In this document: piece by piece, positions 11,657 through 23,274 of the stretch
Position numbering within the stretch: position 1 is the stretch's first letter
Layout: each line of letters begins with the position of its first letter
Origin: Tetmemena sp. SeJ-2015
Lineage: Eukaryota > Ciliophora > Spirotrichea > Sporadotrichida > Oxytrichidae
DNA length: 64,000 nt
Assembly: GCA_027382625.1 (NCBI GenBank)
Contig: JAJKFJ010021618.1
Coordinates: forward strand, 17,898 to 81,897
Direction of reading: 5' to 3'
Notes under the pieces: generated by a model
Database searches by the model: none
What the model saw: the letters and a program-made list of their open reading frames with translations, nothing else
What the model was told of the DNA's origin: nothing
Position numbers and translations under genes: made by a program

Positions 11657-14600
11657 ATGGCAACCGTCGACAAGCAGAACCATTCTTTAAAGCACATATA
11701 GATAATACCTATTTTAATTTATAGAACAATAACTTTATGCTTGAAAATAAAAGTCAAAAGCTTAATGCGTACAATACAGAGCAGCCTCCTGAAGAAGCAT
11801 CTAACAACTCAGTAGTCAAAAACACACAGAGAAATTCAATATCCATTAACTTTAAAGAAAACCAGCTACCCAAAAACTACTCTAAACAGCAAACTGTTGA
11901 ACTTGAGTTTATTATTATACAAACATATTAAATTATACAAACAATCATAAAAGCCAAATAAATCACTTAAATAAAGCAAGTAAGCATTTATAACTCAAAC
12001 CATAAGATATTTTAATAAGTTAAAGCAAATTCAATCTTGATTCAAAAATACAATATAATTTAGTCATTGTTAAAAAAAATGTCTATAAAATTTTATTTTA
12101 AAATACTCCTGTTACTCTACAAAATTAATTTGTATTCTTACTTTAAATACATGCTTAGAATAATGAAAGATCTGCTTCTAAAGAAAATAGGAATGTTAAA
12201 TAAGATAAATAGGAAAATACGAAAGAGTAAAACTCATCAGTTTCAGAGGTAAGAGCAGCTGGGGAGTTACAAGAAAATATTTAATAACAACAGATTCTTA
12301 TCTCAAGAAATAACTACAAACAGAATGAGAGTATAACTGAACCGTATCCAGTTATAATAATTATAATATTATAAGCTTTATTAAGCATTATAAGACTTAA
12401 ATAGGAGGAACAGCAAGAGTAGGAGGAACTGTGGCTGCTCCTTAATAGAATTTAATTCCTAAAAATGTTTTAATTAAAAAAATGAATAAAATTTATTAAA
12501 GAAACCTTGCTCAATTTAAAGAGGCTTTCTGGAATTTCAAAAACCAGGCAGGCCTTTAAATTTACTCAGACTTCAATTATATATTTGTTGGCCAAGATAA
12601 CTTTAGATTTCTAAGTTATCATCAAACAATTTAATATAAGAAAGACTATTTAGAGTACTAATAACTCAACACTTGTGTGATTATAGCGTGATCAGTACAA
12701 GATTCGAATCTTGGCAGTTAAAGAAAATTCTAGATCTGTGTATTTTCATTAAAACTCGCTTATTTCTACTTTAATTCTTATTTAAACTTTGGTTTTAAAT
12801 GAAGGATTGAAATTACAGAATGTTACGGTAACAAATTTTAACACAAAAGAAAAGCAACAGGCAGCTAATAATGTCGGAAATAGAACGATAGGGCACTATG
12901 TAGTATATTTTTTTGGTGGGAAAGACTCTAGGCTAAGGTACTTTCGGAAAAGTGAGAGTAGGAACGCACACCTTAACTGGAGAAAAAGTGGCTATAAAGA
13001 TTCTAGAGAAGGACAAAATTCTTGACAAAGCAGACGTTGAGAGAGTAACTAGGGAGATTCATATTTTGAAGATAGTGCGACACCCTAATGTCATTCAGCT
13101 TTATGAGATAATTGAAACTAACCGCTAGCTATTTCTTATAATGGAGTATGCTGATGGCGGTGAACTATTTGACTACATAGTTAAAAGAAAGAGGTTGCAG
13201 GATAAGGAGGCTTGCAAATTTTATCAGCAATTACTAAGTGGTATTGAATATCTTCATAAGATAAAAGTCTGTCACAGAGATCTCAAACCTGAAAATTTAC
13301 TCCTTGATGAAAATAAGAACATAAAAATCGTAGATAGTTTATATTCATTTAATGATATGGTTAAACTCTTGTTAGTAAGGACTCAATAAAATTTGGGTGT
13401 AATAAATACTTTATATTTTATTTGGAATTGAATAAATAAATAAAGTTAATGAAGTTTAACAGAAATTGTATTTTTAGCTGACAAAAGCTATTAATTATCT
13501 ATAAATTCGTTTGGATGTGCTGTTTATGATAATCAATTAATGCAACTATTTTTCAATTTAAAAATAATTGATAGTTTTTCAAATTCATTTTTGTCTATTT
13601 GACTTTAAAATAAAATACTGTAGATTTTGGGTTGAGCAACACATATAAGATCGGGGAGACTCTGAAAACAGCATGTGGTAGTCCTTGCTATGCAGCCCCA
13701 GAAATGATAGCTGGCAAGAAGTATCATGGCTTAAATGCAGATATATGGAGCTCAGGAGTTATTCTCTATGCGATGGCTTGTGGCTATCTACCCTTTGAAG
13801 ATCCTAATACTAATAAACTTTATAAAAAGATTTTGAACTGCGACTATTTGATCCCAGGATTTATTTCCTCAGGCTGCAAGGATCTAATTAAGAAAATCTT
13901 AAACACAGATCCCAATCAGAGATTGAAAATTTCCGATATAAGGATTCATGAATGGTATTCAATGATCTCCTCAGTCGAGATGGAGGGTATTATCGTAGGA
14001 TAGGATCCAATTCCAATCATTGACGATGCTAAATAACCAATAGAAGAGGGGCAGTTTAGTTTAGATGATATTGAAATGACAGAGACATACATTAAGAATA
14101 ACAAGCATAACCCAATTACTGCCACTTACTATTTAATCATGAAGAAACTGGAAAGAGAGACCGGCAAAAATCTCGTGTTCGAAAGAGTCACTAAAGAAAA
14201 GAGAAGCTACAATAGTACTGGAAATCTAGGCCAAGTCAATAAGAATCCACTTCAATAGACAACCACCTATTTTAGAGGCAATAGTCAGCAAATCACCAAC
14301 ATAGCTAAGAACTCAATCCTAAATCAGACTATGATGGATGGCTTCAAAATAATTGGCCATAATAAAGCTGACAAAAATAAGACTGGAAGGGATAACAGCT
14401 TCAACGTTGCGAACAGTGAATTCTTCAGGAATCTTAACCCAGTAACTAAACAGTACTTTTATTTATCTGAAGCAAATAGAAAATGCTTATGTCAACAGAG
14501 GTGAGTCAATTACCTCATAGAATGAAGATGAGAAGAAAAGATCTATTACACAAGACAAGTATCAAAAGTTCCGCGACACTGTTGACGTTGCTAAGTGGAT

Positions 14601-15928
14601 ATAGGCAGGATACAATAAAGGCTAATCTGCAATGAATACAACTACAACTAACATTGGCTAGACAGATTCATCATTTATGGAGCATAGACTGAACAGAAAT
14701 GGCAAAGCAAAGCAAGGTGAAAGACACACCAGCAATGAGATTCCATAATCAGCAGCTAATAATTATGCTATTTTCCAACCTAGCAACAATTCATTCTTAA
14801 AGGAAGGGTTACCTATCGTTAGTCCTCATGGATAAAAACAAAATTAGAATAAATCCTTGCAGTAAAGACTTACAATGTACAATTATAATCCATAATCCAA
14901 TACCAGTAATGGCCAAGTTAAGGCTAACCCTTTTTAGTCTGACAAGTTTAAAGTAATTAATCTCAACACTTCCAAAAATAACTAATACGACTAAAATGGT
15001 AGAAGAATAAAGCTGGGCGATGAAACCTCAAATGAAGGCTCATAAGATAGAATACCTTAGACAAATGATTATTCCTCTTCTAATGGGCTCATTAAAAATC
15101 TAAACTCTAAGTTCATTGCTCTGAATGCCTAAAAACTTTAGCAAAATAAGAAAGTTCCTTAATCACAGAACTTTAGTATGTATACCATTTATCGACCCAA
15201 GGGAAATGGAGCTTCCTCTTCTGAAAACGCTTTCTTAAGTAATAACAGCTTTTAATAAGAAAAAAGTGACTCAAGTCTGGAAAGAGTTATCAATGGAGCC
15301 TATTCTTCTCATGGTTAAAAACACAGTACAGAAGCAATGAATAACTCAGCAGTTGAAAAAACACACCATAGTAAAATTTTGAGTGAACTTTACAGCACGA
15401 GCAAGAAGTTTTTTTCAAACAATACAAATATTCCCTTCAGTAAATTAATTTCCCTACAGAATGGAAATTCTGCATCGACTCAAAACTATATGTTAGCTTA
15501 AATTATTTTAATGTTCAACAACAACATAATTCTTCCATTTTAAGTAAATAACGGAGTGAAAACAACGACCACAGCCAATAAACAGCCTTCTTTAAATATT
15601 ACTAATTATAAGGTCTCCAATGGTTAAAACCAAATGAATATTATGCAGAAATAGAACAATGAATCAGATTTATTAAAAATATTCCTTTTTAAGCTTATAA
15701 CAGTACCACTGACTCTTCTGTAGGAGGATTAACAAATAATGCTCTTAATTTGAGTATCACTAAACTTCAAGCAGATAATTCCGTTAATAAAGGTGCCAAG
15801 AATCTCTTAGCTCAAAATTCTGGAGACTTTAGAGTAAAATTAGCAGCCAATAACTAAGGGATAATGATAAATAGCAAGAAATAGCATCTATTTATTTATC
15901 TATAGAACCGAAAAATATTGATTCTATG
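11657..15928 (+). CDS. SNF1/AMPK-like (CAMKL) Ser/Thr protein kinase
   Basis: Begins [12 protein letters not shown] (11657). The Asn/Gln-rich leader is broken by AT-rich segments (11,930-12,780). Kinase domain: [15 protein letters not shown] (glycine loop), VAIKIL (lysine), [32 protein letters not shown] (catalytic loop), DFGLSN (split by an IES), [11 protein letters not shown] (APE), [20 protein letters not shown], then IRIHEWYS. After the domain, [17 protein letters not shown] resembles the UBA/AID segment of AMPK-related kinases, followed by about 500 residues of Asn/Gln/Ser-rich tail ending at TGA 15926-15928. All catalytic residues are present. One extra T in a run of seven near 12910 breaks the frame just before the glycine loop. 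Likely a cytosolic energy- or stress-signalling kinase; the exact subfamily is not settled. Confidence 0.9.
13330..13619 (+). other. IES, 290 bp, inside the kinase DFG motif (6-bp pointer)
   Basis: GTAGAT occurs at 13330-13335 and 13620-13625. As sequenced, the gene reads NIKIVD and then AT-rich nonsense. Removing one GTAGAT plus the interior gives [17 protein letters not shown] exactly. The alternative GT-AG splice at the same place destroys the DFG motif. Interior is strongly AT-rich with no gene. Confidence 0.93.
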
Positions 15929-16114
15929 AAGAAAATAAACATATAAGCTCTATCAAGTTAAAGTTATTTAGAATTACTCTTATTATATTTCAAGTAGTAT
16001 ACTTTTCAAAAGGTACAGTTTTCCATTAGATATCTAGCTATTGTTAGCTTGAAAAGGAAATTGAAATATATTTAATGAGAAAGTAACTTAGGTTTTATAT
16101 AATAAATATTATAA
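15929..16114. other. Short AT-rich intergenic gap
   Basis: No gene seen; 3' flank of the kinase gene and upstream region of the PIP kinase gene. Confidence 0.5.
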
Positions 16115-19100
16115 ATGTCTTGCATGGGTTGCACTACGAGGAAATCGTAGAAATAATTTAAGGGCTAGGCGTTCATTCAAAGACCCCTGAAAAAGATGAA
16201 GAGACCTGTCTTAAAGAATCTAAAAGAAGACCTTGAACAAAAGTGTGGGCGCAAACTTGGAGCATCTATGCATGAACTCTACACTTTGATAGAAAGATTT
16301 CAATAAAATGCTAATATAGTCAAAGATGATCAAAGGATGATGGATTTTATATAATGATAAGTAATTAGATTATAGCTCATTTGGAGAGATTTTAGGTATT
16401 GCATATTAGAGAATAATTCATAAAATCTGAATAAATAAATTATTTATAGAGAATTGTTTGATTTTGAGTTATAATTTTTAAGTCTCTTTTCCTTTTAATT
16501 TCCTAATTCGCATATTTTGAAATCTCTTCCAAATCTATAATATACTAGGAAATTTTGCGATAAGCGAGAGAATGTTTTTGGCAATAGACGATGATAGAGA
16601 TGGCCTTATTTCCTAAGAAGACTACATAATATATAATGATGTAATTTCTTATGGGAGCGACAAAGAGAAAGACTTCATAACTTTCAAGATATTTGATATC
16701 TAGGGCAAAGGAAAAGTTTTCTATGACGATTTTAAAATCTTTTGGAGCTAGTTTCTAGAGCTATATGGAGAAGCATTGTAAACAAAGATTGCTTATGAGG
16801 AAGAATTAGTTGAGTATGCCTTTAAGGAAATTGCTGGAGAAAAGAACTATTTTGATTTTCCTGCTTTCCAAGAAGCTAAAAATAGAAACCCCTAGTTGCT
16901 GATGTGGTTAGAGCAACCTGGATAATTTTTGCAGGAAAATGTGAAGGAGAGTTTCAGCAACAAGAAGATAGATTTTTAGGTTTTAGATGACTATCATAGT
17001 CTAGTTTTGACTGCGTTCGATGATATTGAAGGTTAAATTGAATCTTTATTTGGTCTGTAGAGGTAATTTACTCCGCGAGATATATCATTAAAGAGGACTA
17101 CTTACGCAGGGGTCTTGAGAAGCAAAACTATAGCCAATCCTATTAAGAAGATAGCATAGCTTCCAGCTCACATTAAACAGATGTCATAAATGCCAGGTTT
17201 TAGTAAAGGGGCGTTTGGCTCCGATATTATGAGATCCACTTCTCCCATTAAGAAAAATTTTGAGGATGACGCAGTCACTGAAAACTTAAATGACGCATCA
17301 CCCTTTCAGAAAACTGTAAAGATGAATGAGATTTTGATAGGTTTTCCCAAATCATCATCTAATATTGGCTCTCCAACTTATCTTTCGCCAGAGAAAGGGG
17401 CAAGTGCACAATAAACCGATAAAAAGTATGACAACTAGGTTTAAAGCTAGATACTTAGGTTAGATCACGAAATCAAAGTATATCATAAGGGAAGTGCTAT
17501 ACAGAATTAGAATTAATAGAAAGGAGAAAAGTCTTAAAAGGTGTTATAGGATGAGGATGAGGAATTCGAAGACACGAGTGAGGATATTTCATTTCTTTCG
17601 AATGAGAGAGGAAATTTGAATAAAAATTTGCCAATCTCAATTGATATTAAGCATTATGAAAAATAATAGAGCAGAAAAGAAACTTTAAATCTACTAGCTA
17701 TGAAGCTGAAAGCAGGAATAAAGCCTTGGCTAGGATAACTATAGCAGAATCAAAATTTAATAGCTCGACCAGTTGCAACTGAAATGAAATTTGAATCACC
17801 TGAAAAAGACATTAGAAACATTAATCTTAGGTTGACATTAGATCCTCAAAAATTCATAAACGGATAAGACAATGAGGAGATTGGTGATTCATAAAGAATT
17901 CAATCCTAAATAATTACTCATTAAGACATCTAGAAAGGTGCAGACTAGTAATTTGACTACCAAGCATAAAAAGAAAATGGTATCAGTAAGGATCAAGGTA
18001 TTAAAATTCTAGATACAATCAGAAAAGAAAGAGAAAAGCTTATGGGATTCATAACTCAGACTAAATAATCTCTTGAAAAGAAGCGAAAATAACCTAAGGA
18101 TAGATCTTATATATTTTTCTCGCTCCTTTAATTAGCATTCAAAATTTAGAAATTCTAAGTAAACTGGCCGCTCCGAATATGAAGACCAAGATGTTGATAG
18201 AGACTCTCAGGATATTGGATAGGTTATAAGAATCGGCCATAAAAAATTCGACTTGATTCTTAATATAATGATTGGAATAAAGAAGTCAATTTCAAATTTG
18301 GTAGAAATTCCTTTCTTAGAAATGAATGACAAATAATTTAACATCAGGCAAAGATTAGAGAATTAATGGATTTCGAATTCTAATCAAAAGGAATTAAAGA
18401 TTATTAATAAATAGAAACAAATTATCATTAAGAGCATTAATTTCTAAGCTTAGCTAAGACGTTTCTTTTTTTTATATCTATCCTAGTTTTTTTTGAAATT
18501 GATATTTGCTCAGATTTTTAGTTGGATTTTAGGCTTAGTGTTAAATTATTTATTGACTTCTCTAAATGCTAAATACCCTTAATTGATAACGACTTTGTGT
18601 TTTTCGACTACGCTCCGATGGTTTTCTAAAGAATAAGAAGATTAAGTGAGATAGAAGAGGAAGACTATTTGTAGTCATTGGGACCAGATAGCATCCTAAA
18701 TTGCTTTTGGAATAATAACTATTAGTCCCTTTACGAGCTCTGTAGTTCAGGAAAGAGTGGAAGTTTGTTTTATTACACCGAGGATTAAAAGTATATGCTC
18801 AAAACTATCAGCCGAGACGAATTTAAAAAGCTGAAGGGTGTCCTAAAAGATTACTTTTAGCACATTTAGAACAATCCTCATACTTTGATTACAAGATTTT
18901 TCGGAATGCATAAGGTATCTTGGGTGGTGAAGGCAATAGTCCACAAGAAGTATCTGGTTGTGATGAATAACGTCTTTCGTGATTTCGATGTTGGCATTCG
19001 ATTTGATTTGAAAGGATCTACTCAAGGAAGAAGGACCCTCAAACAGGATGAGGCATTAGTGATGGCAGAAAAGAATCCTAAAATAGCACTTAAGGACCTA

Positions 19101-19614
19101 GACTTCACGCAGCACATAGGATAGATAAGATTCTTGAAATACTAGTGGCAAACTCAAAAACCAAAGATAGAGGACATTCTAGCCAAAGACGCTGAATTCT
19201 TTTCTAGGGCTAAGATTTTAGACTACTCGCTATTACTTGGAAAACTGAGAGACCCAGAAGAGATAGCAGAGGCAATAATGACTGGGCAGATAAAAGATGA
19301 TGGAATCTATTTCACAGAAAATGGGCAAGCATATATAGCAGGAGTTATCGACATATTTCAAATTTAGTTAAATTTTTGTAAACATCCTAACTGAGATTTA
19401 ATAAATTTAAATTTTATGAGTACACTAACAAGAAAAGAATAGAATACAACTATAAGAGGATAAAGTATGGTCAGGAAATGAGTTGCCTCCCGCCAGAGCT
19501 CTATGCAAAGCGTTTCTCAAGTTTTATGAGGAAGATTATCGTCACTTTATTGATTTAATTACTCAAGAGGTGGATGAAGACGGAGATGCGAAGGATAATA
19601 ATGCAAATCAATGA
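16115..19614 (+). CDS. Phosphatidylinositol-phosphate kinase with N-terminal EF hands
   Basis: Starts MSCMGCTTRKSQKQFKG (16115); the Gly/Cys-rich start could be acylated. The first 230 residues look like a neuronal-calcium-sensor fold: a possible EF segment near 16340-16390 and a canonical EF loop DDDRDGLISQED (near 16590-16625), then the degenerate DIQGKGKVFYDD. A Gln/Ser-rich linker follows. The PIPK core runs from about 18175: GHKKFDLILNIMIGIKKSIS, FIDYAPMVFQRIRRLSEIEE, SGSLFYYTEDQKYMLKTIS (ATP-binding Lys), RFDLKGSTQGR (catalytic-site motif), KILDYSLLLGK and GVIDIFQ (IID-like). After an intron the activation-loop end reads YGQEMSCLPPELYAKRFSSF. It should phosphorylate PI-4-P or PI-5-P at membranes. 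A one-base T-run break near 19530 separates two frames of the C-terminus; the longer ends at TGA 19612-19614. The region 16390-16550 probably holds an intron or IES. Confidence 0.9.
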
Positions 19615-20242
19615 AACTAGTTTCAATTTAATTCCTCAAAAGTAATTTTAATAGATAATCATATATCTACGGTTTTAATTTTAAAAGACATTTATTTAAT
19701 AATTTAGGAATATTTCTCTATATTTATAAGAATTAAATTGTAAAGATGATATAGTATTTTAAGTGATATTAGGCAGTTCTGCTTAAAACCTTAAATTTAT
19801 TTAAAATGAATAAATAACAAATCTATTTTAACTTAGAATTATGCTAAAACTTTCATCTTTTTATATTTCTTTTAGATAATTATAATTTCTCATCAGATTT
19901 AACAAATTGTCTGTACATCACTTTTGGGAAAATATAAATTTATTAGTTTTGCCGATCTCTTGCAATAAAGTATATAAGAGATATTTTTCCTTCTTTTTTC
20001 TTTAAAATTTAAACCATGAAATCTGTATAAAATTTATAAGCAAAAAAATAGAAATTGAAAACTTTTATTTCAGAGGTTTGAAATGTTATGGAAAGAAATT
20101 AAAATGCTTCTTCAGTCTAGTTATAAATCAAAATCTGAAGACTGTGTTTAAATTTTGAATTTGTTTAAGTCTTGAGTTCGTGCGGGGGTATAATTTATCG
20201 ACTTAGTTTTAATACTTCCATCTTTGCTTACTTTGACGTTCT
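19615..20242. other. AT-rich convergent intergenic spacer
   Basis: No gene seen between the convergent PIP kinase and RING genes. Confidence 0.5.
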
Positions 20243-21974
20243 TCACAATTAAATGACAATTATTTTAATTTAAGGAGATTGAGAATCCTGCACTGAGAAT
20301 ACTCTGACATCCTGCTGCCCTTCTTCTTTAATTTCTTCTAAAAATAATATTAATTCTCTCGAAGACCAAGGGGATTTCAAAAACTAATAAAATGTACACA
20401 ATTTCTCTATCTGCTTGAATTCTTCGTAATTTTGGTCATTTTCTAGGTCGAAAAGCTAAGGAATTTCAAATTGGTTAAGTTATAAGCTATCTTATAAAGA
20501 AAAAATATTATCTCTAAATTCATTGTCATTGTTTGCTTTTGTGAAAGTTTAAGAAAGCTGGTTGCGATTTCTGATAGAAAGATTCAGTATCTGTTAGTCC
20601 ATGCTTAGAAAATAATTAGAGTGGGACTAACTTATCTTTATTCTTAAAAATAAAACTAAGGATTCTTCTTCTTGTCTTGGCTCCTCCTATTTATCAAGTT
20701 CAGCGATCTGATTAAATATAAATTTGATTATCAGTATTTATCTCTGGCTATGCGTTGATAGATTGCTAAATATAATCATAACATCTATTTGTGAATTAAT
20801 AAATAAGCTCAGGAACCTGATTGATATCTTTGTAAACTTCTTCATACGGCTTAAGGATACTCATTCTGCACAGAGGACAGGTGAATTTACTCACAGCCCA
20901 TGTTTGGAGGCAGTCCAAGTGGAAAACATGCAAATCGTTGCATTTAAGTTGCACTACGAATTCCCGAGGCCGAAACTAGTTGAGACAGATGCTGCAATTT
21001 ATTCCCAAGAAGCCCCCAGAGCTCTTTTTCGAATCCTTTTCAAGAATAAGAAATAATAAATAGAGTATCTTACACACACAATTTGAAAGAATGTAGTTTT
21101 ATTTTGTTTCAATCTATTTTTAGATCTAACTGAATCTGATTTTGACCATATCAATCCAAGTTTAGACTTCATCTCTTTGCTTCTTTATGTAATTGATAGG
21201 ACCTGAGTAGCCTTAACTGATAAGGTCTAGATCGGGATTTCGAGGGACTTACTCTTATTCGATGTGGGTCGCATTATCTCTTCGCTGACAAAGTGAAACC
21301 AAGAACAGCAATGGAAAGCAAGGAATCAGCAGTGTCAAGTATAAAACGTATTTGCTCATCCCGTAAACAGATAACTAAAAGAGTTTAAAAATAATTACCC
21401 TCTTTAATGTATACATGACTTGAACGAAGAGGAGTAGCCAGACATCCATAATGAAGGTTACGAAAAAATACTTGTAGAAGTTTTTCTCTTCTTTACTTAA
21501 GGAGTCTTCGTCATAGTATATTTTGGTTCCGAAGACTCTAAGATTGGGAGATCTCACAAGGCTTTACAAAATAGCAAGTATTGATAGTAGTATAAATATG
21601 GGGACTCGGAGCTTTTTAATGATTTATTTCCTTGCAAGCGCATCTCTCACACCAAAAAGGAGTGAATAGTAGAGGCAGGTATTCCTGTTAAGAAGTTTGC
21701 AACACGAATTAGAGGTGAATAGTTTTCTGGTCTCGTGTAATATGTGCATGTACACGATAAAACAAAACAGAAGGGTCATAGGAATCTCAAGAATAAGTTC
21801 CAAGGTGGGATATATAGCTGCTGTTATAAATTGAGCCACAAGCAAGTAAATAACTGCTATTAAATTCAAGATTGGGTGGAGGATCATCATCATTCTGTAT
21901 ATTTTTTGATTTCCCATTCCTATTACTCCCTAAGGGCCCTCCTCTTCATCTCCATGTACATAATTTTAATGCAT
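20243..21974 (-). CDS. Multi-pass membrane RING-H2 protein (probable E3 ubiquitin ligase)
   Basis: Start MHQNYVHGDEEEG at 21974, chosen because TGA lies two codons upstream. N-terminal membrane segments are HPILNLIAVIYLLVAQFITA, IPMTLLFCFIVYMHIL (21700-21890), FFVTFIMDVWLLLFVQVMY (21410-21470) and, after an intron, YVLYLTLLIPCFPLLFLVSL (21290-21350). A RING-H2 finger follows near 20855-20995: CSICLNQF…LKCNDLHVFHLDCLQTW…CPLC, with the Cys/His spacing complete. The tail is Gln/Glu-rich and ends at TGA 20243-20245, after one frame break near 20705. The architecture resembles membrane-anchored E3 ligases of endomembranes; substrate unknown. Confidence 0.82.
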
Positions 21975-23274
21975 TTCTTTTCAATATCGGAATAGTAAAT
22001 ATTTACTTCCCCAAATAGTTTTAATACATTAATCTGCTTCTTTTATAGGTAAATTGTTGAAAAATAGTATATACTTTGTTAAATTCTTAATATTAAATTT
22101 GCAATATAAATTTGAAAAACCTGGAATGTCTAAGAGACGCATATCTCTAATTAGGAAGAAAAATTTAATTACTATTTTATTTCAAAGAATAAAAACAGCT
22201 CATCATAGTAGCAACTTAACAGTCCAAACCGTGTACTTCCTGATAAAAACTCTTAAAATTCAATAATTCGAAAAGAAATAGCAGAACTAGCTAACAAGAA
22301 AAATCAAGTGGGGGATTATGTGATTGATGGCTATGATGTTAACTTTCTCATATCACATATAAACGACTAAGTCTTCAAGATTTTGGAGAGCACTTTCAAA
22401 TTACATTTTTAATACATTTATAATAGGTGTTTTTCCTTAAAAACCATTAATCTTAATGATTATAAATATTCATTCAAAGCTTGTCCTGTTGAAATTCACC
22501 TTGAAGAACTGTTACTAGTGTTTCTTAACATATTTCATCACAATTAAGAAGAGGAACAAATATATTTATATTTATTTAGCCAACGCTGTCAAATATATTT
22601 AATTCGAAATTAGATTTGAGCCTAAGATATTTAAAATGAATTTTATTATTAATTTATCGTAAATTTATTAGATTAATTTTGTAAAGCTGTTATACAGATG
22701 TACGAGCAAGTTCGCAACATATCAGCCTCAAGATCGAGTCCATAAAATAGAGCTAAAGGAAGAATGGTGTAAGGAGGTATTTCCTGGTAGGATCTAACAG
22801 ACTTTTTCATGAAAAGCTTGCTAGAAACAGATAACCTTCATTAATTATTTAATTATAAATACTAAAATTATTAAATAAATAATTTTAAGAGTAATTGAAA
22901 CCTTACAATTTTGTTTGAATGCAACAATTTAATATAATTTTACTTATTAAATAAATGCATTCATAGTCATCATTTAAAGAAATAAAAATCAACCAATTCA
23001 AATCAATAAGAAAGTAAGAATACATACGAGCTCTTCAATAATTATAGATGAATTTCAATTTAAAAGAGGAAGCAAAAATGCAATAGACAGAGTATCAAAC
23101 TAAAGAGACTAAAATATCAAAGACATTATACTCAAACTCAATCTTGTAATTCAATTGTTCGATCTCACATTAATCTTTCATAGGAAACACCTCAAATTTT
23201 ATTTATAAATTTAAAGCTAGAGTATTTTTAAACTCTTTATTTAGTAAACTATCTAAATTAAACATAATTAACAA
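21975..23274. other. Spacer with weak coding signal on +
   Basis: Open stretches on + exist at about 22260-22620 (KEIAELANKKNQVGDYVIDG…) and at 22698-22860 (MYEQVRNISASRSSPQNRAK…WQDLTDFFMKSLLETDNL), both reading TAA/TAG as Gln. They look more coding-like than the flanks. They could be 5' exons or MDSs of the WD40 gene or a separate small gene. No domain recognised. Confidence 0.35.

Noticed and set aside
12668..12720. tRNA-like T-arm (palindromic AAGATTCGAATCTT)
   Set aside because: No matching D-arm, anticodon stem or 7-bp acceptor stem could be drawn around it; it is a perfect palindrome, not a 5-bp stem with 7-nt loop.
13330..13625. Intron as explanation of the kinase insert (GTAGAT…CTGTAG)
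   Set aside because: GT-AG splicing there yields KII or VDN instead of VDFG; only repeat-mediated removal restores the motif.
20724..21056. Plus-strand 110-codon open frame
   Set aside because: Antisense to the RING-H2 finger, whose Cys/His pattern is complete on the minus strand.
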